64,000 nucleotides of DNA from Rattus norvegicus (lineage: Eukaryota > Chordata > Mammalia > Rodentia > Muridae). The DNA is taken from positions 36,635,939 through 36,699,938 of the forward strand of contig NC_086034.1 in the NCBI RefSeq assembly GCF_036323735.1, in the 5' to 3' direction. The notes below the pieces were generated by a model, which was not told the origin of the DNA, made no database searches, and was given only the letters and a program-made list of their open reading frames with translations. The number at the start of each line of letters is the position of its first letter. The first letter of the stretch is position 1. This document shows, piece after piece, positions 36,278 to 47,203 of the stretch. Position numbers and translations under genes: made by a program.

Positions 36278-36697
36278 TGTGTGAGAGGACAAACCTATTT
36301 CATCTAGGGACCGGTCTCCATCTTAAGAAAAAAAAGCCAGAGGACTTGACCCACAGCTGAACCCAAGCTACACCCAAGGACCAGGAAGTACCCCATGGCT
36401 CGTCTTTGGTCCCTACCGCAGAGTTACTTCCTAGTAACAGCCAATCTGGTTTCAGATGTCCTTGCAGACTGTGCTCTTTGTGGTCATTTACTGTCTTGCT
36501 TCAGAACACCCACCAGTCAGTTTATAATAGTCATTCTTGGGAGAGACACCTCCCTACTTGCTCCCATTTCCTATAAAACTGTGTCCTGCTGAGGATCTGA
36601 GGCTGTTCTACATTCCTCTCCTACTGGAGGAGAGCCCAACCCTAAGCTTGTAATAAAGAGACCCTGGTGGGGCACACAAATGTTTCCTGTTACATCA
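36278..36697 (+). mobile_element. Solo LTR of an endogenous retrovirus
   Basis: A 420-bp unit with TG...CA ends and a possible 4-bp target duplication TGTA (36274-36277 and 36698-36701; short and in TG-rich flank). It has promoter-like structure: CTATAAAACT at 36571-36580, GC-richer R-like sequence, then AATAAA at 36652-36657, spaced as expected for U3-R-U5. No gag/pol/env sequence adjoins it, so it is a recombined solo LTR or a similar non-coding copy. The exact family is not determined. Confidence 0.75.
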
Positions 36698-37738
36698 TGT
36701 ATACACTTTTGATTGGACACATGTACATATGAAGATATACAGCACATGTACAGCTAACAGATATATGTGATTTAATCATCTAAATTTCATCAAAAGAAAA
36801 AGTTTAGTATTAGAAAGTGAATTAACTAAGTTAGGCTTTATAATTTAATTGTAATAAGGCTAGATATTGCAACCAATTAGGAGGACAAGGGTCCTAAAAT
36901 CAGGAAAAAGTGCTCCCTGTGTAAGAAGTCCCATTCAAACACCAAGCTACATAGCGATAACATATATGCAGAGCCCTAGGTCAGACCTATGCAGGCTCCC
37001 TGGTTGTTGGTTCGGGCTCAGTGAATAATTATAAGGCCAGGCTAGTTGATTCTGTGTGTTTTCCTTCCTCCCCCTCTTCCACAAGATTCCATGCCCTCCA
37101 TCTAATGATTGGCTATGGGTCAGTGCATCTGCCTCCATCAGTTGGTAGATGGAGACTCTTTCATGAGGATAATCTTACACTCCTGTAAAGAGTTTAGCAG
37201 AATATTATTAGCAATCATATTCCTACTATTTTTGGCAGGAGTGTTTGGTTCAATCCTAGGCCTCCAGGCTATCCAGGCTCTGGTTTCTTGTCTTTCAAGC
37301 AGTATCATGGGTGAGATCCCTGGTATGACATGAGTGTCAAGACGAACCAGACATTGGCTGGCCAGTCACACAAGTTCTATACCTCCTTTATCCCAGCTCA
37401 TCGTGCTGGCAAAACCAACTGTAGGCCAACCAAAGATTTTCTAGCCACATTGGTATTCCAATCCCTCTCCTAGAAGTCTTGTCTAGTTATAGGAGATAGC
37501 CAGTTCAGGCTCCATATCCCCCATTATCAGAAGTATTACCTAGGGTCACCCTCAAAATTTCAATGTTCTTTTAGTTCCATTTGATTCATCCTCTAGCGTG
37601 ATTATTTCTCTGTTTAGTTTTGGTTTGGTAGCCTGTCCATGGCCGAGTGTCAGGTATTGCAGTCTCCCTGTATTAACGTATGGGATTCAATGTGTGATTT
37701 AAGCTTTAGTACCGTTTCTTGTACAAAGATAGGTACCT

Positions 37739-37939
37739 TTACACTTGAAATATAGATGTTGAGACTTGACATGTCATTTTGATTACTTTTTCTCTTGATG
37801 AGTATGAAGTATCTTCCCCACCTCTTTTGATTAATTTTGGTTGGAAATCTAATTTGTTAGGTATTAGAATAAATACACCATCTTTTTTTCTATAGAGCTG
37901 GATTCGAAGACAGATACTGTTTAAATTTTGTGTTGCCAT
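37739..37939 (-). pseudogene. L1 ORF2 endonuclease fragment
   Basis: A 66-codon frame whose sequence (IPNKLDFQPKLIKRGGEDT) corresponds to the middle of the L1 apurinic-type endonuclease, between the QET and SDHH active-site boxes. Neither catalytic box lies in this open piece. It is a relic within the ancient L1. Confidence 0.7.
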
Positions 37940-38206
37940 GTAATATCTTGTTTTCTCATTCCATGATGATTGAGAGTTTTTATTGGTTCAGTAGTCAGGG
38001 CTCCAGGCCCTTCTGGCTTTTAGTGTCTCTTGTGAAGTAAGGCATAATTCTAACAGGTCTTCTTTTATATGTCATGTTCTCCTTTTCCCTTGCCCCTTTT
38101 AATATTCTTCTGTTTTCTGAATATTTTAGTTGTTTATTATTATGTGGCAAGAGAACTTCCTTTTCATGTCCCACCTAATTGGTGTCCCATAAGCTTTTGT
38201 ACTTAC

Positions 38207-38665
38207 CACTGGAATATCACTAGAAGGTCCTTGGTGCATTTCTCTCTATGAAGTCTCAACAAATGGTGGACCACAAGGAAGGCAAAGGGAACCAGTGCTA
38301 CATCATTGTCAATGAATCCCAGGATCAGCAAAGCGCAAGGAAGGCCAGCAAAGAGTGGCAAGGTGACCTAATGCCACACAGCATCATCCAGTATCTGTTG
38401 GGCTATATTTATATCTATTCTTTCCAAACACCACAGGTCCTCTCAAGCATACCCTCTAGCCAAACTTCACATGCTCCTCTTCCAGACCACTTCCAAACAA
38501 ACAAACAAACAAACAAACAAACAAAAAACCAAAAAAACCCACCATGTTCTTAGCAACACAACCTCCCATATGTCTGCTTCAGGAAAAACATTCTCTTATA
38601 AAACAGTTTCCACAAAAACATCATATGACACAACTGAGCCTCCAAAGAAATCAGAAATTTCCACT
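38207..38665. mobile_element. Unidentified insertion inside old L1 ORF1
   Basis: L1 ORF1-like sequence stops after CATAAGCTTTTGTAC and resumes at about 38666 with AAGGTCAGGACATTTTTCTTC. The roughly 450 bp between match no L1 part I know. It includes an (AAAC)n run at 38494-38526. A 101-codon plus-strand frame from 38248 runs through that repeat and shows no recognised domain. It is probably a retroelement or a processed copy, but the family is unknown. Confidence 0.45.
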
Positions 38666-38977
38666 TTAAGGTCAGGACATTTTTCTTCTAGGAATTGTTG
38701 AAAATATTTTCTGGGCTTTTGAACTGGGAGTATTTTCTCCTTCTATTTGTATTATTTTAGGTTTGGTCTTTTTATAATGTCCTAGATTCCCGGGATGTTT
38801 TCTGTCAGAAACTTTTTCAATGTAACATTTTCTTTGACAGATATATCTATTTAATCCATCATATGTTCAATGACTGAGATTTTCTTTTTCATCTCCTTTA
38901 GTCTATGGAGATACTTGTATCTGTGGTTTCTGTTTGAATTTCTATAATTTTCATTTCCAAATTTCCCTCAATTTATG

Positions 38978-39130
38978 TTTTGTTGTTGTTGTTGTTGTTT
39001 GCTTTCTGGGGTTTTATTGTTTGTTTTGTTTGTTTTACTTCTATTTCCATTTTTAGGTCTTGAACAGTTTGATTTCTTTCCTACAACTGATTGGTATTTT
39101 TTGTTGTTGTTGTTGTTGTTGTTGTTGTTT
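38978..39130. repeat. Two (GTT)n tracts in old L1 ORF1
   Basis: GTT arrays at about 38980-38999 and 39102-39129, which are (AAC)n on the coding strand of L1 ORF1, in its N-terminal coiled-coil region. They are simple-repeat expansions within the dead copy. Confidence 0.9.
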
Positions 39131-39639
39131 GTTTTTTGGCTTTCTTTAAGGGGTTTATTCATTTTTTCCAATCGCTTGTATTGTCCTGAATTTCCTTAAG
39201 AGATTTATTAATTTCATCCTTCAGGAACTCAATTACCTTGATACAGTTGGTTTTACTTTTTTTTTCTTGTGCTTCTATAGCATGGGAATGTCCATAGCTT
39301 GCTTTATTAGGATAGCTAGATTGACATTATGACATTATGCCTTGACTGTATTTTTATGTTCTTACATTGACTTCTAGACATCTGTGTGTGGGGTAACTAT
39401 AGGTCTGGGTATTGGTTTCTGAATTTATCTTTGTTGAATGGGGGTTTTGTTCCTTGATTTCTGTTTCCTGCTTTGTTTTCTGGGCTTTGTGATCTTTATT
39501 TTACCAGTCTATGTAATTGCTGGTACAGCATGGAGTTTCCACCCCAATTGGAAGCTGGGGAAAGGAAACTAGGAGGAAGGATTGAGGACTAGTGATAGTG
39601 TGGGGGAGGGCTGAGATACTGAGAAAATGGGGGAGCTTG

Positions 39640-40400
39640 GATTGCAGGCAGCCTAACTTGATTTCTTCTAGTTTGCTTACTATCTGGTAGACTAGGGAAT
39701 ATTTGGCCTAGTTGGAGTCTGTGGTAAACTAGGAGGGTTCAGAACTGAGGGATATGATTGAGAGTACTCCACAATGATAAGATAGTGCGAGAGTTTGGCT
39801 ACCAGGAAGCCTAGCTGGACTTCCTGCAGTCTGTGTGGTCTCTAGTAAAACAGGGAGTCTATGCCCAATTTTTGGGCTATACTCTTGGTTAGGGGCTGAT
39901 CTGTGGTAGAGCAGGGAATCTTTGTCCTATTTAAGATCTAAGATATGGCAACTGGGATCCTGGAGTACTCTGGATATGGGGACAGCAGCTGAGAGGATAA
40001 AGATGTTTGGCCAGCTAGCAGCCAACCTGGATTGTTCCCAGTCTGTTTCATATCTTGCAGAGCGGGGTGTCTCTGCTCCTGTGTAAGGCTAGAGCACAGC
40101 AAATAAGAGGACATGGGACTAGATTTAGGGTGGAGTGAGGCTGAGACAATGAGAGAGTGAAGAGGTTAAAGGGAGGGCAGCCTACCTGTGTCTCTCCCAA
40201 TCTGTGAGGTCTCTAATAGAATTGGGAAAATCACCTCAGGCTAGTCTCATGTATAGCAGGTGGTCTCTGCCCAGTTGCAGGCTTGTTTATGGTGACAAAG
40301 AAGGTGGGAATGGGGATGGGATGTAGATGTTGAGTGACAGAGTTTGGCAGGCTACTTGGACTTCTCCCAGTTTGAAAGGTCTCTAGCACTATCTATTTTT
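39640..40400 (-). repeat. Tandem L1 promoter monomers (ancient)
   Basis: Five diverged copies of a unit share a GCAGCCTANCTGG-like box followed by TTCTCCCAGTCTGT and GGTCTCTAG-like boxes. Box starts are near 39648, 39807, 40018, 40177 and 40347, giving steps of about 159, 211, 159 and 170 bp. Each unit also has a GAGA/ATGGGGG stretch before the box. This is the layout of rodent L1 5'UTR promoter arrays. Confidence 0.7.
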
Positions 40401-41040
40401 ATTTTAAGCTTTATGCTATAAAAGAATAACTTCCTTAAAAATAAATGCCTCTAAGGGAAAACAAAGTCTTAAAATTAGAAAATAAGTCTATGTAAAAAGT
40501 AACAAAAGGACATGTTAGAGTAATACTGTTTGTACGTATTCCCTTACAAAAATTTCCAAGGTGCAAATTAAGAGAAAACCAAGGAATTGTATGTGAGAAG
40601 GAGGTGTGCAAATAAAACTAAGTTTGAAGAAGGTATTTGTCACATCCAATTGTTAAAAATGAAACAGAAGCACAAGATAACCATGGCCTTGTTTATTTCT
40701 TTTCTATTTTTAAAAATTTAATAATATATGTTATCTCTATATAACTGTTGGAGTAAATATCCCTCACCCTAAATATATATAATTATCTTAGGCTAGAGCT
40801 TTATAAGAAAAAAGTATTATAAAATCTATTTTCTTTACTACAGTATAAATTAAAAAATATATTCAATTATTTATATATATATCATTTGTGCATATTAAGT
40901 TGTATAAATATCACACACATTTGTAATAGTAGGCAACACCTACATATATCAATATGCATGGCTCATTTACTCTCAGTTAGAATCCAAGTATGAAAAAATT
41001 AGTTCTTAAAAGGACAGATCAAAGGTCTTACTCATTGGTT

Positions 41041-41150
41041 AGCATGTATAATGCATACCTATAACCTCAGCACTCAGGAAATTAAAAGGATGGAATGGCT
41101 ACTTTGCGTTCATTCTAGGTTACTTTGTATGATATTGTCTAGCTGATTTA
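41041..41150 (+). mobile_element. Possible old B1 SINE
   Basis: GCATGTATAATGCATACCTATAACCTCAGCACTCAGGAAAT resembles the first half of B1 (GTGGTGCACGCC...AATCCCAGCACTCGGGAGG). The second half is barely recognisable. 40401-41040 is AT-rich intron with nothing assigned. Confidence 0.5.
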
Positions 41151-41221
41151 GTCTGGCTTGCATTTTAATCATACATGTTATATAAGCAAATGAACAGAAA
41201 AATCCACATTCAATGGTCATG

Positions 41222-41256
<35 letters not shown>

Positions 41257-41260
41257 TATC
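41222..41260. repeat. (TA)n microsatellite
   Basis: About 39 bp of TA units with a short ACACA interruption. Nearby, 41364-41381 and 41382-41399 are an exact 18-bp tandem duplication (CCTAGACCCCAACAACAG). Confidence 0.95.
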
Positions 41261-41631
41261 CACTCTCATAATAAACTAAAACCCAAAACCTAATGTATGT
41301 TATTGCTTCCAAAATAATAGTTTCATATAATATTAATGTATTGCTTAATATATTTTATTATGCCCTAGACCCCAACAACAGCCTAGACCCCAACAACAGC
41401 ATTCACAATCTCATAGTATAGGTAATGAATTGTATTTCTAAAGAATGAAAATAGATAAAAGTAAACTATCAAAACCCAAAGGGCAACATGGTGTTATCTA
41501 GATCACGGACAACTACTTGAGTGAGGTGGGTTTAAGAAAAGGAAGTCTATATTTGACACATGGTTTTAGAAGTCTTGATCTATGGTTCATTTCTCAGAGC
41601 ACATATATTAAACTAAAAAGTTTACTTAGAT

Positions 41632-41841
41632 CAGCAATTCTCAACCTATGCATTGTGGTCCCCTTAAGGGTTGAGTGACCCTCTCACAGGACTTGCCTAA
41701 GACTGTAAGAAAATATAATTCATAACAGTACCAAAATTTTAGTCATGAAGAAGAAACAAAAATAATTTTAGGGTCTGAGATCATAACAACATGAAGAACT
41801 GTGTTAAAAGATTATAGCATTAGCAAGTTTGAGAAACACTG
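41632..41841 (-). mobile_element. hAT-family DNA transposon fossil (URR1-like MITE)
   Basis: Ends CAGCAATTCTCAACC and TTTGAGAAACACTG form the imperfect terminal inverted repeats of hAT-Charlie elements. An 8-bp target duplication is visible with one mismatch: ACTTAGAT at 41624-41631 and ACATAGAT at 41842-41849. The inside matches URR1 in antisense (GTTGAGTGACCCTCTCACAGG, ATAATTCATAACAGTACCAAAA). 210 bp, no transposase. Confidence 0.9.
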
Positions 41842-42334
41842 ACATAGATGTTCAGGGGAGCATGTGCAAAATTCCTTGCTTCTCTGCTTTAGACAAGTAA
41901 GAAATAAATCTTGCACAATAAATCTTTTGATGAATAAAAGCAAAATGGCTCCCAATTATGAAATGCATTGGATATTGGATTATAGATTTAGAAGTCACTG
42001 TTTTCTTCTCATGACTGGAGGATACAAACATACAAACTAGAGCAGGGAGACTCTATAAGTCTTGGGAGAATTTCAATAAAAGAACTCAGTTTATTGTAAG
42101 TGTTACACTAAGTGATTAATTTTTTTATATTTATTCTTCAGAATAAACTTCTAGGGTAGTTATTTCACTTCTGTATGACATAAGAAAACATAAAAATTCA
42201 GAGAATTTAAGTAATTTGCTTGCAGTGAGCATGTGGTGTCAGATAGCTGTTAATAAAACTAATGTCAAAGCCCATGTATTTTTAAAAAAAATGCATTCAC
42301 TTTCATTTTATATATATGAACATTTGTTTGCATA

Positions 42335-42500
42335 TAACACATACATGTCTGGTGATGCCAGAGTCCAGAAGTAGCCATTAGATCCCCTGGGTCTGAAGTT
42401 ACAGAATGCTATAAGCCTCCATGTATGTGTGTGTGTTAGGATTTGAATGTTTTCTCAAGTTCAGTGAGTTCTTTTAGCTATGAGCCATCTCTCCATCCTA
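42335..42500 (-). mobile_element. B3/B2-type SINE with (GT)n
   Basis: Antisense. TGATGCCAGAGTCCAGAAG, GATCCCCTGGGTCTGAAGTTACAG and the end AGCTATGAGCCATCTCTCCATCC match the consensus order, with a GTGTGTGTG interruption in the middle. 41850-42334 shows only intron. Confidence 0.75.
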
Positions 42501-42639
42501 AGCCCATGTAACTATGCGGGTACATTTCTTAACAAAGAAAATACAATAAAGGTCGTTTGTTCTTTTCTTTCTTCTCATATAAAGCATTACAATATTTGAT
42601 CTATGTGCATTCAGCTCTTTAGGAAACTAAGAGCTAAAA

Positions 42640-42735
42640 GTTGGTGTCCGGTGCCTATATTTTAATGCTCAGGAGCCCAATGCAGGCAAATTGTGAGTTC
42701 AAGACTAGCTTAGGCTATACAGAGGAATTCTAACT
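42640..42735 (+). mobile_element. B1 SINE, decayed
   Basis: Sense B1. GTCCGGTGCCTATATTTTAATGCTCAGGAG, then CAGGCAAATTGTGAGTTCAAGACTAGCTTAGGCTATACAGAGGAATTC (split here by position) match the consensus blocks in order with substitutions. 42736-43182 after it is intron. Confidence 0.8.
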
Positions 42736-43182
42736 TAATAATTTCAATGGGGAGCCCCAAGAAGAGGTGCCTGAAATTTCATGATTTAGTGGCTGAAAGA
42801 AAAATGCAGAGGCAGCTATGGATGCACATTCTTTTGTGTCATAATATTCAAGAGATGATTCCATAAAAAATTTCATAATATACAGCCATGGTTCTTTACT
42901 CAAGAGTAAGGCTGGACTCCTTTTCTCTTAGCCAGAATTATTAGTATCCTTTATTTCATGTCAGAACAAAGGTCTGAAAAATAGGCCTTTCAATTTTTAT
43001 GTTGGCCTTCAAGAACAGTAACCAGAAATAAAGGGTTGACATTTACATTTTTGTACAAATGTGTAAAACCAAGACTAGTTGATATGTAAACTACAGATGA
43101 GACTATTCCCACTTGGAGGACATGAGAACAATCAAGCTCTAGGATTTTACTGGATTAGATTTATTAAAATAAAGAATTCATG

Positions 43183-43313
43183 GCAGCAAGGGGGGGAGGA
43201 TGGGGAGGGGAACATCCATAAAGAAGGGGAGGGGGAGGGGGATGTTTGCCCGGAAACCGGGAAAGGGAATAACACTCGAAATGTATATAAGAAATACTCA
43301 ATTTAATAAAAAA
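43183..43313 (+). mobile_element. Very short rat-type L1 3' end
   Basis: Only about 130 bp of L1: the G-rich tract, GATGTTTGCCCGGAAACCG, GGGAATAACACTCGAAATG and a short A tail. An 8-bp target duplication AATTCATG lies at 43175-43182 and 43314-43321. Extreme 5' truncation during target-primed reverse transcription explains it. Confidence 0.9.
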
Positions 43314-43696
43314 AATTCATGCTAACTACTAAGTTATATCTTTATTCCTTCTTTCTCTGCCCAGAGACATTAAAGAAAAAACCATAGACTACAAAATTAT
43401 TGATGAAATATGAATGAATTTTCATGATTAGGAAATGCATTAAAATCAAACAGAAGTTTGATGTCACCCATATTTTAATTCCATTAAATATCAATGCTGT
43501 GGCATTGTGTCTATAGATAGTTAATTTTTTCTTGACTATAATAACAATGTAGATTATCTGTGGATCATGTTATTTGAAGCCAACTACCCAGTTTGAATTC
43601 TGATTTTAACAACTCCAAACTAGGCCACCTTGAGAAAGTCATTTTACATCTTTATCATAGTTAACCACCCCCCAAAGGAAAAAATCTGGAGATTTT

Positions 43697-43699
<3 letters not shown>

Positions 43700-43746
<47 letters not shown>
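43700..43746. repeat. (CA)n microsatellite
   Basis: About 46 bp of uninterrupted CA units. Flanks 43322-43699 and 43747-43900 are plain intron. Confidence 0.97.
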
Positions 43747-43747
<1 letters not shown>

Positions 43748-43900
43748 TGTCTTCATTACAACTAAAAATTTCAACAGACAGTATACTAAGAGATAGAGTA
43801 GAACTTTAAATCACTTTTCTATCATTAGACATTTATTTCGAAGTGCCTTCCACTTTGGTAGATACTGTTAGTGATTAATATAATAATTATTTTTAGAAAG

Positions 43901-44226
43901 TATGATGGTTTGTGTGTGCTCAGCCCAGGAAATGGCACTATTAGAAGGTGTGCCCTTGTTGAAGTAGACATGGAGCTGTTAGTGTGGGCTTTAAGACCCT
44001 CATCCTAGCTGCCTAGAAGCCAATATTCTGCTAGCAGCCTTCAGATGAAGATGTAGAACTCTCAGCTCCTCCTGCACCATGTCTGCCTGGATGCTCCCAT
44101 GGTCCCACCTTGATGATAATGGACTAAACCTCTGAACCTGTAAGCCAGCCCCAATTAAATGCTGTCCTTATAGGAGTTGCATCAGTCATGCTGTGTGTTC
44201 TCAGTAGTAAATCCCTAAATAAGACA
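43901..44226 (+). mobile_element. Solo LTR, probable MaLR/ERVL-type
   Basis: Sense copy, starting TATGATGGTTTGTGTGTGC and ending CCCTAAATAAGACA (eroded TG...CA ends). Internal blocks AAGACCCTCATCCTAGCTGC, TTCAGATGAAGATGTAGAAC and GTAAGCCAGCCCCAATTAAA are well kept. The antisense element at 47204-47558 begins with the same terminal sequence. Confidence 0.75.
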
Positions 44227-44289
44227 AATAGCTTGTCCCTTTTAAGTTCCACAAGTTCTCATATCTCATCAAGAAAACATCTTCTTTCA

Positions 44290-45025
44290 GTAGACTTAGA
44301 CCTTTAGAGAACACCAAAACCAATCCAAACAGAGAGCTGTAGAGTCCACTGCATACATCTCCACAAAGCTGCTACACCTAAAGTACATTGTTGCGGAAAA
44401 TATTAATAAAAATCTCTACTGTCCCACGCTATTGCCCGCACCTGTGAACCAAATGGCATCTGCAGGGTATTTTCATCTCAATCAGCACAGGGTCTCATTT
44501 CCTAAGTTCCCAATCTTCATCCCACACTGTCGAAGGCTACCCTCTGAGCCTATGACAATCTCTCCACCCATCTAGTTCCCAAGGTGGGTTGCTACCAGTC
44601 CTGTTTCATTCAGAGACCGCCTATCTCAAGGCTTTCTTACTGCGACTCTGTTCACATTCCTATCATCTGCCCCCTGTTGTTAAAGTCTCAGCTCCCAGTA
44701 ACCCATTAAAATCAAAGGCAAGAGGCTTGTAATTTGGCAATCAGATTTATATCTAAAATTCTTAATCCATAAATCATCCACATAGTAAACTCACAACCAA
44801 TTGATAATGATATAAACTGCTCACCTAGATAAGATAAATCATCCTATAAAAATCTATCCCTTAAATATTCATAACTACCTGTGGTCATTTAAGGCCACGT
44901 GGATCTGGGCTGTATTTCTCTGCCTCCAACTTGGTTCTTCCTCTCTTTTTCCTCTCTCCTGCCTTACAAAATCTCTGTCCCCACCTTACTTTTTCACTGC
45001 CCAATCAGGCCTTGCCTTATCTAGT
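44290..45025 (+). mobile_element. Unnamed repeat family, copy A
   Basis: 44700-45015 aligns, on the opposite strand, with 59010-59330. Shared blocks in order include an AATCAG..TT block, AATCCA.AA..CATCCACA, AACCAA.TGATAA.GATATAAAC and CCTTACAAAA. The 5' part (about 44397-44690) includes CTGTCCCACGCTATTGCCCG and is less similar to copy B. The composition and length suggest an ERV-derived LTR, but no clear ends are seen. Confidence 0.55.
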
Positions 45026-45642
45026 GCCTGTCTTCACCCACACAAAGACAACAATGTACAGTTGGTAGCAGATTGTGGAAGAAGAGTAGAAAGATGGTAA
45101 GAGCTGGAGGAACTGGGTGTTTGCTGTGAGATTGTGTCTCCTTGGATTTTCTGAAATTATAGCCGTAAGGTCTCATCAGCATGACTACCTTAACATGATG
45201 TGAACATGGACAGCAATAGTGGACATGCCAAAGCAGGTGGCAAAAGGCGACAAACCCCCAACCCTCTGCAAGGATTTTAGGGAACCAAAAATGTTGAGAG
45301 TGGGGGATTCTTCTCCAGGGAATTGGCTTATCCCATACCAAGTGGTCAACCTTGGAACCCAACATACAAATAATGTTATACAGATTGAGCAGGTTATATT
45401 TAGGAATGAATAATTATAAATATATTCATTTAAAACACAACTCATTAATATTAGTGCCAGTGAATTTAAAGGATAGCAAGGAAAGGCCTATGGGAAAGTT
45501 TGAAAGTAAAAGAGGGAAGGTGACACATTGTAAATTATGTTAAAATCTTAAAGTAGAAGGAAAATATAAGATAATCAGTTTCTAAAGTTCTTTGGCAGAC
45601 CTGATAGCCACATGAGAGAATTTTGTCCAGTGAAAGAATAAA

Positions 45643-45662
45643 CGTTGCTATGGAAGCAAGTT
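45643..45662 (+). promoter_or_regulatory. X-box-like motif, copy 1
   Basis: CGTTGCTATGGAAGCAAGTT occurs here and, identically, at 48561-48580. The core GTTGCTATGGAAGC resembles the imperfect palindrome bound by RFX factors (GTTGCCATGGNAAC type). Function is not shown; it may be a shared repeat remnant. Confidence 0.3.
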
Positions 45663-45708
45663 TTTTTACCCATCTATTTTGTAAATGTCAATGCTGTAAC
45701 TAATTTTA

Positions 45709-46075
45709 TGTCAACTTGTCACAAGCTAGAACCATCTGAAGGGAAATAAGCAACCTTGACTGAGAAAAGGTTTGCATAAGATCTAGGTGTAAGAATCTTC
45801 TTAATGAGTAATTGATGGGGAGGACTCAGTTCATTGTGGGTGGTGCCATCCCTGGGATGGTGGTCCAGTCTTCTGAATTAAGGTAAGCTGGGCAAGCCAT
45901 GAGGAATGATTTAGAAAGGAGCACCCCTCCGTGGCTTTTGCATCCTCTCCTGCTTCCAGTTTCATACTCTGTTTGTAATCCTGTCCCTATTTCCAATGTT
46001 GTCCTATGTCCAATGGTAGACTTCACTGTGGAAGCGTAAGCCAAATAATCCCTTTCTTCCCCAATTTGTGGGTTC
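45709..46075 (+). mobile_element. Solo LTR, probable MaLR/ERVL-type, 3' end lost
   Basis: Sense, starting TGTCAACTTGTCACAAGC. Internal blocks CATTGTGGGTGGTGCCATCC, GGAGCACCCCTCCGTGG and GTGGAAGCGTAAGCCAAATAA (ending at the poly(A) signal-like AATAAT) are clear. The last 40 or so bases of the family consensus are missing. 45026-45708 holds intron plus one of the two X-box-like sequences (45643-45662). Confidence 0.75.
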
Positions 46076-46524
46076 TTAAAATCCCATTACTACCTCTGGG
46101 ATCTTCTAAATTCCCTTATCTTATCTAAACCACAGTTTCTTCCTTGTACATGGGGGTCCTAAAGTCACAACTTAACTCATTCAGTCAGCAGTGCAATGAC
46201 CTAGAAGAAAGGCAACTGGGATGGTGGCATTTTTACTAAAATTATCATTTTAACTGTCCTTGCCAATATCACTACCTATGACCCATTTGCCTTTATTAGA
46301 ACACATAGTGATTTATATTTTTTCAGAATTTGTAGATTTGGAGGAGTCTTTCTATGACACTTTATAGATCAATACATTTGATAACAAAATGTAGTTTCAT
46401 TTTAAATTTTAAATTAAATTATAAATTGTATAGTTCTCCCTTCCCTCTCTCCATAGTCCACATATTCTCCTTCCTTGCTCAAACCCATGACCTCTTTTTG
46501 TTGTTATTGTTACATATATTTCTT

Positions 46525-46639
46525 TTTTTTAACCTTTATTAACTTGGGTATTTCTTATTTACATTTCGATTGTTATTCCCTTTCCCAGTTTCCAGGCCAA
46601 CATCCACTTAAGCCCTCCCCCTCCCCTTCTCTATGGGTG
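46525..46639 (-). mobile_element. Very short rat-type L1 3' end, nested
   Basis: 115 bp of L1 terminus in antisense (TTTATTAACTTGGG, TATTTCTTATTTACATTTCG, CCCTTTCCCAGTTTCCAGG). A perfect 14-bp target duplication TACATATATTTCTT lies at 46511-46524 and 46640-46653. It sits inside an older L1 3'UTR. Confidence 0.93.
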
Positions 46640-47203
46640 TACATATATTTCTTAATGCATAAATATATGAATTAAACTTGCTTAATCAATTTAATGGTTC
46701 TTGCATACTTATAATTATATTTGGTATTGGATAACTAATTAGGGCTTCATCCCGGGGTGGGGGAGAGAACCCTCCACGTCACTGCATTCATTAGTAATCT
46801 ATGTTCATTTATGGAGTTAGAGTGTTGTCATATTTCCCCTTTCTGTGTTAGGATGTTAGGTGTGTTTCTGGCTTAGGAGCTGTTTATGAAGCCATGGTGT
46901 TGGGATATCATAGTTACAGTCTCCCTATCATTACTGGGATATATAGTCTGCATATAGACTGCTTAGTCTGCTACCCCTGGAATCTTTCTGTTTCCTCATC
47001 TGTGATATTCCCTATGCCTTAGGTGTTGGAATTATGTTGTAAGCATAACAATTATAACAAATCTCACAATTGATGACTATCTGAATAATTACAAAATATG
47101 TTTTTCTACAATTGTCTCCATCTGATGCTTTGAGGAGGATTGATAACTACTCTCACCAGGGGGTATAAGAATGCACATTTATAGCAGAGTTGGGAATTAT
47201 TTT

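Larger units (their letters stand above)
36880..40400 (-). mobile_element. Ancient L1 with ORF2 mostly deleted and 5'UTR monomers kept
   Basis: Antisense. 36880-37590 is old L1 3'UTR (GCAGAGCCCTAGGTCAGACC, GGCTATCCAGGCTCTGGTTTC, CAGTTCAGGCTCCATATCCCC). It jumps directly to ORF2 endonuclease sequence at about 37600-37960, so RT and the C-terminus are gone. ORF1-like sequence follows (37960-39260, interrupted by foreign sequence at about 38207-38665). 39260-40400 is a GC-richer 5'UTR with tandem units. It is heavily mutated and inert. Confidence 0.75.

Noticed and set aside
38248..38553. 101-codon frame with a charged N-terminal half
   Set aside because: It runs through an AAAC simple repeat, has no known domain and lies within an unidentified insertion in a dead L1.
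39640..40400. CRISPR-like regularly spaced repeats
   Set aside because: Units are diverged, about 160-210 bp apart, in mammalian DNA, and sit at the 5' end of an L1. They are promoter monomers.
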